NCBI RefSeq assembly: GCF_034497705.1 | Contig: NZ_JAXRUV010000001.1 | Coordinates: 434,001-498,000 of the forward strand | Origin: Marinococcus luteus_A | GTDB taxonomy: Bacteria; Bacillota; Bacilli; Bacillales; Marinococcaceae | Direction: 5' to 3' | DNA: 64,000 nucleotides | In this document: one piece after another, positions 40,919-48,373 of the stretch | How the letters are laid out: every line of letters begins with the position of its first letter | How positions within the stretch are numbered: the first letter of the stretch is position 1 | Position numbers and translations under genes: made by a program | Notes under the pieces: model-generated | What the model saw: the letters and a program-made list of their open reading frames with translations, nothing else | Database searches by the model: none | Told to the model about the DNA's origin: nothing

Positions 40919-41596
40919 GTGATTATATTAAAAGATGAGCCCAGAAAAAAAATCGATAAACAAATACCTTTAGAGGTTAGAAGGTATTTGGGAGAGTTAA
41001 CTATAGAAGCATATAGAACTTCTAAGCTTCTCATGGAAAACACACCTGCTTTACAATTTCCGCGTGCTAGAAAACTCTTGTTACCAGAGCTTAAAAACAT
41101 TATGCTTGAATTTATGATAATACAAGCTGTTAAAAATAATAAATTGCCATTTAATTATAGGATAAATTTTAACAGTAATCACTCACATCCATATTTGGAA
41201 CTTTATAATGACGATATTTTAATTCATTTTAACCAGGTGCGCACTAAAAGTTCATGTGCACGGAAAGCAATCTTTAGAGATAAAATATTATCGTCAGTAC
41301 AAACTGAATTCGTTTTCGATGAAGAAGTTTCGAGTGATGATTTATTTTCAGATAAAACTTATTATCAATTTAATCATGGGTATCAAACAGAAACGCCTCA
41401 ATTTATAACTTTGGGGATTCCAAATAATATGTATGAATTTGAAGTGAGTGTCCCAATATTAGAAGAGTATGCAGCTATAGAAGGTAGATATCCTACTTCA
41501 ACAAAGGAAGAATTGCATGATGATTTTGACGATAAACTTTTCGAGAAAATTCAGCAATACGCTGAAGGGAAGATAGAGGATGAGAGAGCTAAATAA
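40919..41596 (+). CDS. Cargo 1a: putative toxin-like partner of an XRE-peptidase antitoxin
   Basis: A 225-residue soluble protein from GTG 40919 (GAAGGGG upstream). Basic N-terminal helices are followed by a mixed alpha/beta part (LPFNYRINFNSNHSHPYLELY, IHFNQVRTKSSCARKAIF) and an acidic end. No family I can name. It overlaps the downstream XRE/ImmA-type gene by 17 bases. Such two-gene sets, an unknown protein plus an XRE-Zn-peptidase, occur as toxin-antitoxin defence systems (RosmerTA is one named example). AT content is markedly higher than in phage core genes, pointing to separate origin. Toxin role is inferred from context. Confidence 0.6.
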   Translation: MIILKDEPRKKIDKQIPLEVRRYLGELTIEAYRTSKLLMENTPALQFPRARKLLLPELKNIMLEFMIIQAVKNNKLPFNYRINFNSNHSHPYLELYNDDILIHFNQVRTKSSCARKAIFRDKILSSVQTEFVFDEEVSSDDLFSDKTYYQFNHGYQTETPQFITLGIPNNMYEFEVSVPILEEYAAIEGRYPTSTKEELHDDFDDKLFEKIQQYAEGKIEDERAK

Positions 41597-42731
41597 AGAA
41601 TTTCACGGTGAAAGATTATCGCAAGCAAGAGCTATTAGAAATAAAACCATTCAAGAATTAGCAGATGAAGTAGGTGTAACACATCAAGCAATATCGAAAT
41701 ATGAAAAAAATAAAATGAGACCTGAGCGTGAAGTATTAGATAAATTGGTTCAGGTCTTAAACTTTGAGACCAATTTTTTCTACAAAGAAATAACTACAGG
41801 AGATATATATGATAAACCTTTCATATTCCGTAAAAGAGCGGGTACAGCCAAGAAATATCAAAATCAATTTATTGAACAAGTGGCAGTGATAAGTGAACTA
41901 ATTGAGACCATCCAATCAAAAATGTATTTACCAGAGTTTGAATTAAATTTAATTCTACAAAGAACTGAAAAAACTAGTTGTTTCCTTGGAGAAAATGAAA
42001 TAGTAAATTTAGCAAAAAGTGTTCGAAGATATCTTTCACTTGGAGATGGACCAATAGATAACTTTACTTTACTTTGTGAGAAGTTAGGAGTAATAGTGGT
42101 TTATCTTGATTCAGATAGATTTTTAGTTGATGGATGTTCGACTATTATAAATGGTAGACCTTATATTATTTTAAACGAAAATTACACCTCAAGCGTGCGT
42201 AGAAGATTCACTTTAGCCCACGAATTAGGTCATATTTTGTTGCACTCGAATCTATCAAGTAATGTGATGAATAAAAGAGAAAATGAAAAACAATTTGAAT
42301 ACGAGGCAAACTTTTTTGCTTCTGAAATATTGATGCCTGAAGCTACATTTGTTAATGATCTAAACGGTATCGGCTTAGATTATCTACTGACGTTAAAAAG
42401 GCACTGGAAAGTTTCATTACAGGCAATGATTTTTCGAGCAGAACAATTGGATATTTTCACTCAAGAATATGCTTTATATCTCCGGCAGCAGATTAGCAGA
42501 AAGAAATGGCGTAAAGAAGAACCATATGATGAAGAAATTCCACTTGAAAAACCTGTAATGTTATCCAGAGCACTTAAGTACTTAGTAAATAACGAAAAAA
42601 CAACGATCAACGAATTATCCTTTCAATCAGGTATTTCCCCAGAAGAAATACTATATTGGTTTAATGGTGAGTCGGTGAACGACATGCCTAAAAATAATAA
42701 TTCTACCAATCATTTAAAGAGGGTTAAATAA
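41580..42731 (+). CDS. Cargo 1b: XRE regulator fused to ImmA/IrrE peptidase (COG2856)
   Basis: A 383-residue two-domain protein. Residues 10-70 form an XRE helix-turn-helix (LSQARAIRNKTIQELADEVG, AISKYEKNKMRPE). Residues about 165-280 form an ImmA/IrrE metallopeptidase with HExxH in RFTLAHELGHILLH and the downstream Glu in EYEANFFASEILMP. A C-terminal helical part follows. This COG2856 architecture is known for antitoxins and for peptidase-controlled regulators. It overlaps the upstream gene by 17 bases; a terminator-like hairpin follows at 42747. Likely autoregulator and antitoxin of the pair. Confidence 0.85.
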   Translation: MRELNKEFHGERLSQARAIRNKTIQELADEVGVTHQAISKYEKNKMRPEREVLDKLVQVLNFETNFFYKEITTGDIYDKPFIFRKRAGTAKKYQNQFIEQVAVISELIETIQSKMYLPEFELNLILQRTEKTSCFLGENEIVNLAKSVRRYLSLGDGPIDNFTLLCEKLGVIVVYLDSDRFLVDGCSTIINGRPYIILNENYTSSVRRRFTLAHELGHILLHSNLSSNVMNKRENEKQFEYEANFFASEILMPEATFVNDLNGIGLDYLLTLKRHWKVSLQAMIFRAEQLDIFTQEYALYLRQQISRKKWRKEEPYDEEIPLEKPVMLSRALKYLVNNEKTTINELSFQSGISPEEILYWFNGESVNDMPKNNNSTNHLKRVK

Positions 42732-42746
42732 ATTCTAATCCTTATT

Positions 42747-42796
42747 AAAGGGCACTGAATTGCAGCAAGAGGCTGTGGTTTAGTGTCCTTTATTTG
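42747..42796 (+). terminator. Cassette-end hairpin T1
   Basis: AAAGGGCACT (42747-42756) pairs with AGTGTCCTTT (42782-42791) and inner GCAGC with GCTGT; TTTATTTG follows. The layout and sequence (CACTGAA-x3-CAGC ... GCTGTGGTTT-x-GTGTCC) are shared with the hairpin at 46713-46779. Confidence 0.8.
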
Positions 42797-42877
42797 TAAG
42801 AAAAAACAAAGACTCGAAATAAAGACGTTCGATCTTGCAAAATTATAAAAAATTGTTTAGAAGGAACAAATATTCGA

Positions 42878-43062
42878 ATTTACTGGGATAAAATCGCAAG
42901 TCGACTAAATTTTGATATACTTGAGATAGAAAAACCAGTCTTCCTAGAGGTGTCTAAGAACTTGTTTGCTAAGGTCCTTTACCTGCATACAGCACTACTA
43001 GGGTCGTGAAACATCAAAGGAAAGAAAAAAGATTAAAGTAGGACGAGGGGGAGGGATTTTAA
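42878..43062 (+). pseudogene. Decayed copy of the xtrA/yqaO gene
   Basis: Aligns along nearly its whole length with the gene at 40633. It reads YWDKIASRLNFDILEIEKPV, then VFLEVSKN, before a stop and further stops, and the DNA continues to match down to the end. Its last 57 bases (43006-43062) align without gaps to the xtrA 3' end. The start codon region is lost. It marks the boundary between cargo 1 and cargo 2 and shows that xtrA itself was duplicated with the cargo. Confidence 0.8.
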
Positions 43063-43775
43063 TTTTATCGTTTTTAGCAGAACCAGATTTTTGGAGAATT
43101 ATTACTGGTATTGGCACATTAATTATTGCTTTTATGGCTTATAGAATAAGCAATTTGGCTCTGCAATCTAATGATGCGCCAAGACCTTTTATATTAAACC
43201 GTAAACTTAAAAATAAAAATTTAGGGACTGCAAATGAAAAAATAATAGTAGAAGTTGATCTAATAAATTTTGGTTCCTCTAGGGCACTAAACTCTTATTT
43301 AGCGTTAAGTTTCAAAAAAGGTTCTACAAAAGAATTTTATTTATCAAAGCCCGAAATGCTAGTAAATGGTGATATAGAAAAAACTTTATCTATAACTATT
43401 AATTTAAAAGAAAAACCAGAGAACAGTTCATTAATAGAGACTTTTCGCCCGAAGTCTAGGAGGGTGGAAAATAACCTTTCAATAATGGTTTTTACAAATG
43501 ATTTCTTTGGTCATTATTACGCCAAAAAATTTAAATTTAAGTTTGATAACACTCATTTGAATGAGAGTTATACGCCCTTTAAGCAAGTGAACATTTTTAA
43601 TATAATATTTTGGGAAATAAAATGGTTTAAATATTGGGCAAAAGCTCAGGAAAATACTTTTCCTCAAAATGTTGAAAAAGAAAGACAAGCTATAGATAAA
43701 ACAGAGATGAGTAAAGAAAAAGGAGAAAAATTAGCTAGAAAGAGAGATGATTTTATTAATAAGAAAGATGAATAG
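43062..43775 (+). CDS. Cargo 2: membrane-anchored protein of unknown function
   Basis: A 237-residue protein if read from ATT 43062, which overlaps the stop of the xtrA remnant. The N-terminal helix FLAEPDFWRIITGIGTLIIA continues into AYRISNLALQSND, so the first in-frame ATG (43134) would cut the membrane anchor in half. There is no NTG codon before it. GAGGGGGAGGG stands just upstream of 43062. The rest (about 40-160) is a beta-rich soluble domain (IVEVDLINFGSSRALNSYLAL) and ends in a basic helix. AT-rich. Either a rare ATT start is used or the start codon has been lost. Confidence 0.55.
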   Translation: MLSFLAEPDFWRIITGIGTLIIAFMAYRISNLALQSNDAPRPFILNRKLKNKNLGTANEKIIVEVDLINFGSSRALNSYLALSFKKGSTKEFYLSKPEMLVNGDIEKTLSITINLKEKPENSSLIETFRPKSRRVENNLSIMVFTNDFFGHYYAKKFKFKFDNTHLNESYTPFKQVNIFNIIFWEIKWFKYWAKAQENTFPQNVEKERQAIDKTEMSKEKGEKLARKRDDFINKKDE

Positions 43776-43791
43776 TTTTGCCAACCTACTA

Positions 43792-43841
43792 GAGGACTTT
43801 AAACTACAGCATAACGCTAGTAGTCAAAGTCCTCATTTTTG
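43792..43841 (+). terminator. Cassette-end hairpin T2
   Basis: AGGACTTT (43793-43800) pairs with AAAGTCCT (43826-43833), inner ACTAC with GTAGT, and TTTTTG follows. It has the same size and layout as T1 and T3, with diverged sequence. The 230 bases that follow hold no gene. Confidence 0.75.
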
Positions 43842-44076
43842 TTGAAATTAAAAATGTTTTGACTAACAAAGTACGGACGAAATAATTAAATATATAATTT
43901 TTCAAACTAATTGGACTAAAGTCACATAATAATTGAATTTTGGTACAATTGTAATAAAAGAGCCATTCAAGTCAAACTATGTAGTTGTTTATTATAAGAT
44001 TAGACTATTAATGAGTTTCATAAAGACATTAATCTATATAGAGAATGGGTCAAGTTAAGAAAGCAGGTGTCAGGAA

Positions 44077-45099
44077 TTGTTGTATTACTTTACGGGAAGT
44101 GACAAACGTGCCCAGGAACATTTAAATACTACCATTCACCAAAAATTTAATATTGGGAAATTTAAAGATACGATCTACGAAAAGGATCCAGAAGTTTATA
44201 ATGCTTTGGATAGACAGGGTGTAAGTGAATGGGTATACATGTGGGGAGCGACGCCAGGAAGAATGAATATCCCGCGTTGGGAGAAACTTCAACTTGGAGA
44301 TTGGATGCTTGTTTACTCTCAAAAAGTGTTTTTATATGCGGGACAGGTTGTTGCTAAATTACATAGCAGGGAGATAGCAGAAGAAGTTTGGGGAGCCAAT
44401 GCTAATAATGAAACTTGGGAATATATCTTCTTTTTAAGTGACCTTCAACGAATCGATGTACCGGTGGAAAAATTTAATGCTTTCTTTGGATATAAGCCGA
44501 ACTTTGTAGCTCAAGGGTTTAACAATATCGACGAGGGCAAATTTAACTTGAGGAGAGAGGAATACGATTCCACCTTAAGCATGATTCAAAGCCTCAGTGA
44601 GGAGTTTACTTTATCTGAGGAATATTTTGAGGATGATAACTTTCAGGCGAAAGTAAATAACCAAAAAGCGCAACAGCTGCTCAAAGAAAATCCAGAACCT
44701 AAGGCCTTCAATGAAACAAGAAAAAAGGCTAGTTACTCTCATTGGTCCAGGGACCCGAGAGTTTCTGCAACTGCCTTACATTTTGCAGGGTATAAATGCG
44801 AGGTCGATGCTGCCCATGCGACGTTTATTTCAAAGAGTGATAGTCATCCATTTATGGAAGCGCATCACCTCATACCGATGAATGAGCAGCATAAGTTTGA
44901 GTATAAACTCGACGTCGTAGGAAACGTGGTGGCTTTATGCCCGAATTGCCACCGTATGATTCATCATGCATCAGATAAAGAGAGAATGAATGTTATTAAA
45001 CAACTCTATGATGATCGAGTAAAAGAACTCGAGCAATATGGGTTAAATGTTTCTGTAGACGAAGTATTAAATGCTTATTTTATTGAAGGTTATAAATAA
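44077..45099 (+). CDS. Cargo 3: EVE-like plus HNH nuclease, probable modification-dependent restriction enzyme
   Basis: A 340-residue protein. Residues about 1-150 resemble EVE/PUA-type domains that read modified bases (WVYMWGATPGRMNIPRWEKL, LGDWMLVYSQKVFLYAGQV). Residues about 230-320 are an HNH nuclease with EAHHLIPMNE, the Asn-containing DVVGNVVALCPNCHRMIHH and CxxC-type zinc ligands (CEVD upstream, CPNC). EVE plus HNH proteins are known as type IV-like restriction factors against phages with modified DNA. It starts at TTG 44077 or the adjacent TTG 44080 with CAGGAA before it. No hairpin follows; a 57-nt xtrA tail begins 4 bases after its stop. Confidence 0.75.
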   Translation: MLYYFTGSDKRAQEHLNTTIHQKFNIGKFKDTIYEKDPEVYNALDRQGVSEWVYMWGATPGRMNIPRWEKLQLGDWMLVYSQKVFLYAGQVVAKLHSREIAEEVWGANANNETWEYIFFLSDLQRIDVPVEKFNAFFGYKPNFVAQGFNNIDEGKFNLRREEYDSTLSMIQSLSEEFTLSEEYFEDDNFQAKVNNQKAQQLLKENPEPKAFNETRKKASYSHWSRDPRVSATALHFAGYKCEVDAAHATFISKSDSHPFMEAHHLIPMNEQHKFEYKLDVVGNVVALCPNCHRMIHHASDKERMNVIKQLYDDRVKELEQYGLNVSVDEVLNAYFIEGYK

Positions 45100-45103
45100 A
45101 CTC

Positions 45104-45160
45104 GTGACCTAATAGTAAGAAAAGCATCGGGTGAAATGGGATGAGGGGGAAGAGTTTTGA
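45104..45160 (+). repeat. 57-nt copy of the xtrA 3' end
   Basis: It aligns without gaps to 40783-40839, with the last 27 bases almost identical (AATGGGATGAGGGGGAAGAG). It retains the stop codon and brings the RBS GGGGGAAG to the next cargo gene. Confidence 0.9.
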
Positions 45161-45162
45161 AG

Positions 45163-45879
45163 ATGGTGCATAGTGTGAATAAGCTTTTCGAGGAAATCAG
45201 CAAAGCAAAAAAAGAATTCCAAGAAAGATTTGGCAAAGAGTTTCAAATAAGCTATGCGAAAGCAATGAAAGACGTACGTGAAGCCATGGACATAAACATG
45301 TTTTATTACAATTGGGCTATTACAGAAAACATGGCGCCAAGAGAATACACTCACCCTTATTTAGAAGGCTTTACACAAGAACAAACCGATGAATACTTTA
45401 TAAATATTTTTAGTGAAGAAGAAAGACTTGGGACAGAGTTTAACGATATTAAAAAATTAGTTGGGCCGAGTTGGCATGAAACTTTGGATGAGACGTATGA
45501 ATTAATTTTGGATGACAAGTTTCGTGTAGCGATCCCCTTGCTCGTGACCGGTATAGAAAAAGGAATTAAGAACGTGATGGATGAATTCAGTGATCATACA
45601 AATATTTATGGCGGAGCTTTAAAAAATAAAGTCGATGCTTACCTTACAGAGTATCAAAATCGCTATGAGGAACATCCCTATTTAGAGCAATTTGCAAGAA
45701 TTATTAGCCATATTTATAGAGAAGATTTTTTTGAAAACATATATACTCGCGAACAAATTAGTAGTTTGAATCGCAATCTTATAAGTCATGGTAACGATAA
45801 ACCAGATGAATGGACTAAAAGAGATTTGTATCAATTAATAGCCTTCTTTTCAAGTACAGCCATGTTATTAAACAGATAG
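45163..45879 (+). CDS. Cargo 4: HEPN-like abortive-infection candidate
   Basis: A 238-residue, mostly helical protein. The C-terminal part contains SLNRNLISHGNDKPDEW, an R-x4-H motif (Arg-Asn-Leu-Ile-Ser-His) in the setting typical of HEPN ribonucleases. Before it lies a helical bundle (FRVAIPLLVTGIEKGIKNVM). HEPN proteins commonly cut RNA in toxin-antitoxin and abortive-infection systems. ATG 45163 follows the 57-nt repeat by two bases and uses its GGGGGAAG; TTG 45157 is also possible. It ends directly against the 36-nt repeat at 45880. No antitoxin gene is adjacent. Confidence 0.65.
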   Translation: MVHSVNKLFEEISKAKKEFQERFGKEFQISYAKAMKDVREAMDINMFYYNWAITENMAPREYTHPYLEGFTQEQTDEYFINIFSEEERLGTEFNDIKKLVGPSWHETLDETYELILDDKFRVAIPLLVTGIEKGIKNVMDEFSDHTNIYGGALKNKVDAYLTEYQNRYEEHPYLEQFARIISHIYREDFFENIYTREQISSLNRNLISHGNDKPDEWTKRDLYQLIAFFSSTAMLLNR

Positions 45880-45915
45880 GTTCTACCAGCCCACTGGAGG
45901 ACACTGAACGACAGC
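45880..45915 (+). repeat. 36-nt boundary repeat, left half of the cassette-end hairpin
   Basis: It begins GTTCTACCAGCCCACTGGAG directly after a stop codon and is identical to 46713-46748 except for one base (35 of 36). The right arm of the hairpin is missing here and is replaced by the next 57-nt xtrA tail. The hairpin has been cut by a recombination event. Confidence 0.92.
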
Positions 45916-45931
45916 AATAAGCTGTATTATT

Positions 45932-45988
45932 GTGACGAAACAGGGAAAGTGAAGCGGGTGGAATGATACGAGGGGGGAAGAGTTCTGA
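45932..45988 (+). repeat. 57-nt copy of the xtrA 3' end
   Basis: Aligns without gaps to 40783-40839 (GTGACGAAACAGGGAAAGTG at its start). Codon 11 before the end has become TGA, so it can no longer be coding. It provides GGGGGGAAG as RBS to the gene starting at 45989. Confidence 0.9.
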
Positions 45989-46744
45989 ATGCATGAATGG
46001 GTAAAAAAAACATGGGTAAAAAAAACGTTTATTATAGTAGTTTCTATTATTGTTTTGATAGCTTTTATTTGGTTTTTTGTTTGGCTTATTGATTCGTCTA
46101 TTGAAAAGTATGTGAGTATTAAACCTGGCACATGGTTAGCCACAGGCGGAACTATTGTAGGAGCATTCTTGGGTGCTGCTTTAGCTGGCTTTTTTTCTCT
46201 AAGAAGTGTTAAGAAACAGATACAAAACGAAAACGAGGCAAGAGCAGAAGAAAATAGAATAATTAGAGAAAGCGCTGCTTTTAAGTTTTCATACACTATA
46301 TTTGAAATACAATTAGCTTATAAAGATATTATCAAAGACGTTGATGAAAAAAGTCTAAAAATTTTAGTGATGGAACGCGAACTAAGAATTTTAAAATCTT
46401 TATACTCTAGCTTAGATAACATTGATATTACTGTATTAGAGAAAAAAGAGCTACAAGATTTGCATAGGGAAAAAAAGAATATTAGCAATAGGTTATTTGA
46501 TTTTGAAATGGTTTTAGAAGAATTCGAGCACGAATATCCTGAGCGAGAATCTAGAAAGGAAATTGATATTTCGCATTTCTTCAAAATGGATGATCTTGGT
46601 ATAGATATTCTAAGAGATATAAAATGCGCAGCCGAAAATTCGTTTTGTAATCTAATAAGAGATTTTGAAAATAAATATCATTTTCGTGTAGAAAAGAAAA
46701 AAGAAAAACAATGTTCTACCAGCCCACTGGAGGACACTGAATGA
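45989..46744 (+). CDS. Cargo 5: membrane protein with cytoplasmic coiled coil
   Basis: A 251-residue protein. Two N-terminal membrane helices (about 12-34 and 48-70, the second Gly/Ala-rich: GGTIVGAFLGAALAGFFSL) are followed by about 175 residues of charged coiled coil. ATG 45989 follows the stop codon of the xtrA tail directly and uses its ribosome binding site. The last ten residues (CSTSPLEDTE) are encoded by the 36-nt boundary repeat itself, so the original stop has been lost and the reading runs into the hairpin. Two helices plus coiled coil is a frequent layout of phage-exclusion effectors; function unknown. Confidence 0.65.
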   Translation: MHEWVKKTWVKKTFIIVVSIIVLIAFIWFFVWLIDSSIEKYVSIKPGTWLATGGTIVGAFLGAALAGFFSLRSVKKQIQNENEARAEENRIIRESAAFKFSYTIFEIQLAYKDIIKDVDEKSLKILVMERELRILKSLYSSLDNIDITVLEKKELQDLHREKKNISNRLFDFEMVLEEFEHEYPERESRKEIDISHFFKMDDLGIDILRDIKCAAENSFCNLIRDFENKYHFRVEKKKEKQCSTSPLEDTE

Positions 46745-46779
46745 CAGCCCAACGCTGTGGTTTGGTGTCCTCTTTTTTG
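46713..46779 (+). terminator. Cassette-end hairpin T3 (complete)
   Basis: GAGGACAC pairs with GTGTCCTC and inner ACAGC with GCTGT, followed by TTTTTTG. The left 36 bases equal the repeat at 45880-45915. It closes the array before the ArpU-like gene. Confidence 0.9.
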
Positions 46780-46792
46780 TTAGGAGGCATGT

Positions 46793-46909
46793 ATGAAGAA
46801 GAAACCGCAGGAGAAGCAGCAACTATCAGAACGAGAAATCAAAGAGTTGATGGGTGTACACAAGCAAACATACAAACGAGCCAAAGGTGGGGCACTGAGA
46901 GCGAAATAA
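46793..46909 (+). CDS. Small basic phage protein, 38 residues
   Basis: It begins MKKKPQEKQQLSEREIKELM and ends YKRAKGGALRAK, a pattern I recall from small proteins just upstream of ArpU-type regulators in bacillus phages. RBS TAGGAGG lies 6 bases before ATG 46793. The fold may be a single DNA-binding helix-turn-helix. Confidence 0.6.
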   Translation: MKKKPQEKQQLSEREIKELMGVHKQTYKRAKGGALRAK

Positions 46910-46921
46910 AGGGGCGATTGG

Positions 46922-47419
46922 ATGGCAGCAGTAATGGGCGAGCATCAAACAATGAATGTCGACGAAGTAGAAACACTGATCTGTGAATACTATTGGCGCA
47001 AAGCTGAAATCCAGCGTCTTCAGGAACTGTTGTATGAATCGTGTGGCAGCATGGTGCAGTTTAAAATGGTCGCGACCTATGGTGTTGAAGCCGCTATGCC
47101 AGTCGGAAGCAAAGGCAAAAGCATGGCCGAATATCAAGACATAGAGCGACGCGAAGAACGGATCTTGAAACAACTGGAGAAATATAAGAACATTGCGATG
47201 TTTATCGAGTTGGGGGAAAGAGAATTAAAAGGCCACCTGCATGAAGTAATCTACAGCTGCATGATGGATGGAATGAGTTACCGGGCGATTGCCAAGCACT
47301 TGAAAATGAACAAAGACAAGGTGCGAAAGCTGAAAGATGAATGCCTCCGCCAATTAAGCCAAAATAGACACTTTAGACAAAATCTCCACTATTTGAAATA
47401 CCACAAACAAATTATATAA
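46922..47419 (+). CDS. ArpU/RinA-like late transcription regulator
   Basis: A 165-residue protein with a helical N-terminus and a C-terminal sigma-factor-like helix-turn-helix (about 120-150: GMSYRAIAKHLKMNKDKVRK). This is the layout of ArpU-family regulators that switch on the phage packaging and structural operon; XpF plays this part in PBSX. RBS AAGGGGCGA precedes ATG 46922. The place just before the terminase region fits. Confidence 0.82.
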   Translation: MAAVMGEHQTMNVDEVETLICEYYWRKAEIQRLQELLYESCGSMVQFKMVATYGVEAAMPVGSKGKSMAEYQDIERREERILKQLEKYKNIAMFIELGERELKGHLHEVIYSCMMDGMSYRAIAKHLKMNKDKVRKLKDECLRQLSQNRHFRQNLHYLKYHKQII

Positions 47420-47473
47420 ACTGGTGGTGGCAGGGCAATCTTTAGACCGTGCACTGCCCCTACAAAACCCTCC

Positions 47474-47509
47474 GGCGCTCTGGCGAGCGTCCTTTTTTAT
47501 GAATTTATG
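47474..47509 (+). terminator. Terminator with conserved tail, boundary of second accessory region
   Basis: CGCTC / GAGCG stem with T6, then ATGAATTTATG. The same tail follows the hairpin at 48261-48300. A second weaker pair GGCAG/CTGCC lies just before it at 47430-47458. Confidence 0.75.
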
Positions 47510-47614
47510 TAAGAAATTTTGAAGAATGGTTGTCAAAATCCTTATTCATTGTCCTTTACTTAGTAGATGCGAAAACATGCATCCACTCTTCAAACATTAG
47601 AAAGGATGATGAAC

Positions 47615-48253
47615 ATGGCACAAACATTGGGGCATCAACTGATCAATTACGGAGAAGAACACCTGGATACGCCTTACGAATTTGGAGGCGACGGTCCAGA
47701 GACATTTGACTGTAGCGGGTTTGTTCGTTACGTCATTCATTACGTGACGGGCGAAGTGATCCCGAGAACAGCGGCCAGTCAGTCTGAAACCGGCACGCCA
47801 ATCGCTGAAAGTGATTTACAGACCGGAGACTTGTTATTTTGGGAAGACACTCGTGAAGAGAGCTTAAATCAAAATGAAGTCACGCACTGCGGGATTTATG
47901 TCGATGAGGAAACGTTTTTAGGTGCTCAAGCATCTACTGGCGTGGCCTTTGCCGATCTCACTCGGGACTACTGGCAAGAAAGATACGTTGGCGCTCGTCG
48001 CGTAGTAGATAGCACTGGAGATCCGCTCACTAACGTAGCGGGAAAGGGAGATCAACTGCGTGTCGTAGCCGACCAGGTCAATTATCGAGACGAGCCTTCC
48101 TGGGATAGTTCGGCTGTAGCCGGAAAAGTATACCAAGATGAAGTGTATACAATTGAACGTCGAGTGCCCATGGAAGATCGCTCGGATTTGTTTGAATTAG
48201 CATCCGGGACGTATATTACGACCCATGAAAATTATGTAGAAGTAATATCTTAA
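47615..48253 (+). CDS. NlpC/P60 peptidoglycan hydrolase-like protein
   Basis: A 212-residue protein. The NlpC/P60 domain (about 1-125) has the catalytic Cys in ETFDCSGFVRYV and the His in VTHCGIYVDE. An SH3-like domain (about 140-212) follows, reading LRVVADQVNYRDEPSW, a cell-wall-binding type. No signal peptide or membrane helix, so release would need a holin or lysis. ATG 47615 with AAAGGATG is taken as start. Its place between ArpU and terminase is unusual for an endolysin; the flanking terminators with a shared tail mark it as separate cargo. Confidence 0.82.
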   Translation: MAQTLGHQLINYGEEHLDTPYEFGGDGPETFDCSGFVRYVIHYVTGEVIPRTAASQSETGTPIAESDLQTGDLLFWEDTREESLNQNEVTHCGIYVDEETFLGAQASTGVAFADLTRDYWQERYVGARRVVDSTGDPLTNVAGKGDQLRVVADQVNYRDEPSWDSSAVAGKVYQDEVYTIERRVPMEDRSDLFELASGTYITTHENYVEVIS

Positions 48254-48260
48254 ACCATCA

Positions 48261-48300
48261 AGGACGCTCTTCGGAGTGTCCCTTTTTTTATGAATTTATG
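48261..48300 (+). terminator. Terminator with the same tail as 47474
   Basis: GGACGCTC / GAGTGTCC with TTCG loop, T7, then ATGAATTTATG. Together with 47474-47509 it brackets the NlpC/P60 gene. Confidence 0.85.
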
Positions 48301-48373
48301 CAGGTGATTTGAAGGATTTATCCCTAATCAGGCAGAAGCTGATAAAGCATTATAATTTAGGGAGGTATTTTTT

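Noticed and set aside
43850..44076. A 57-nt xtrA tail before the EVE-HNH gene
   Set aside because: I looked for it and found no match; this gene is the one cargo without the repeat at its left side.
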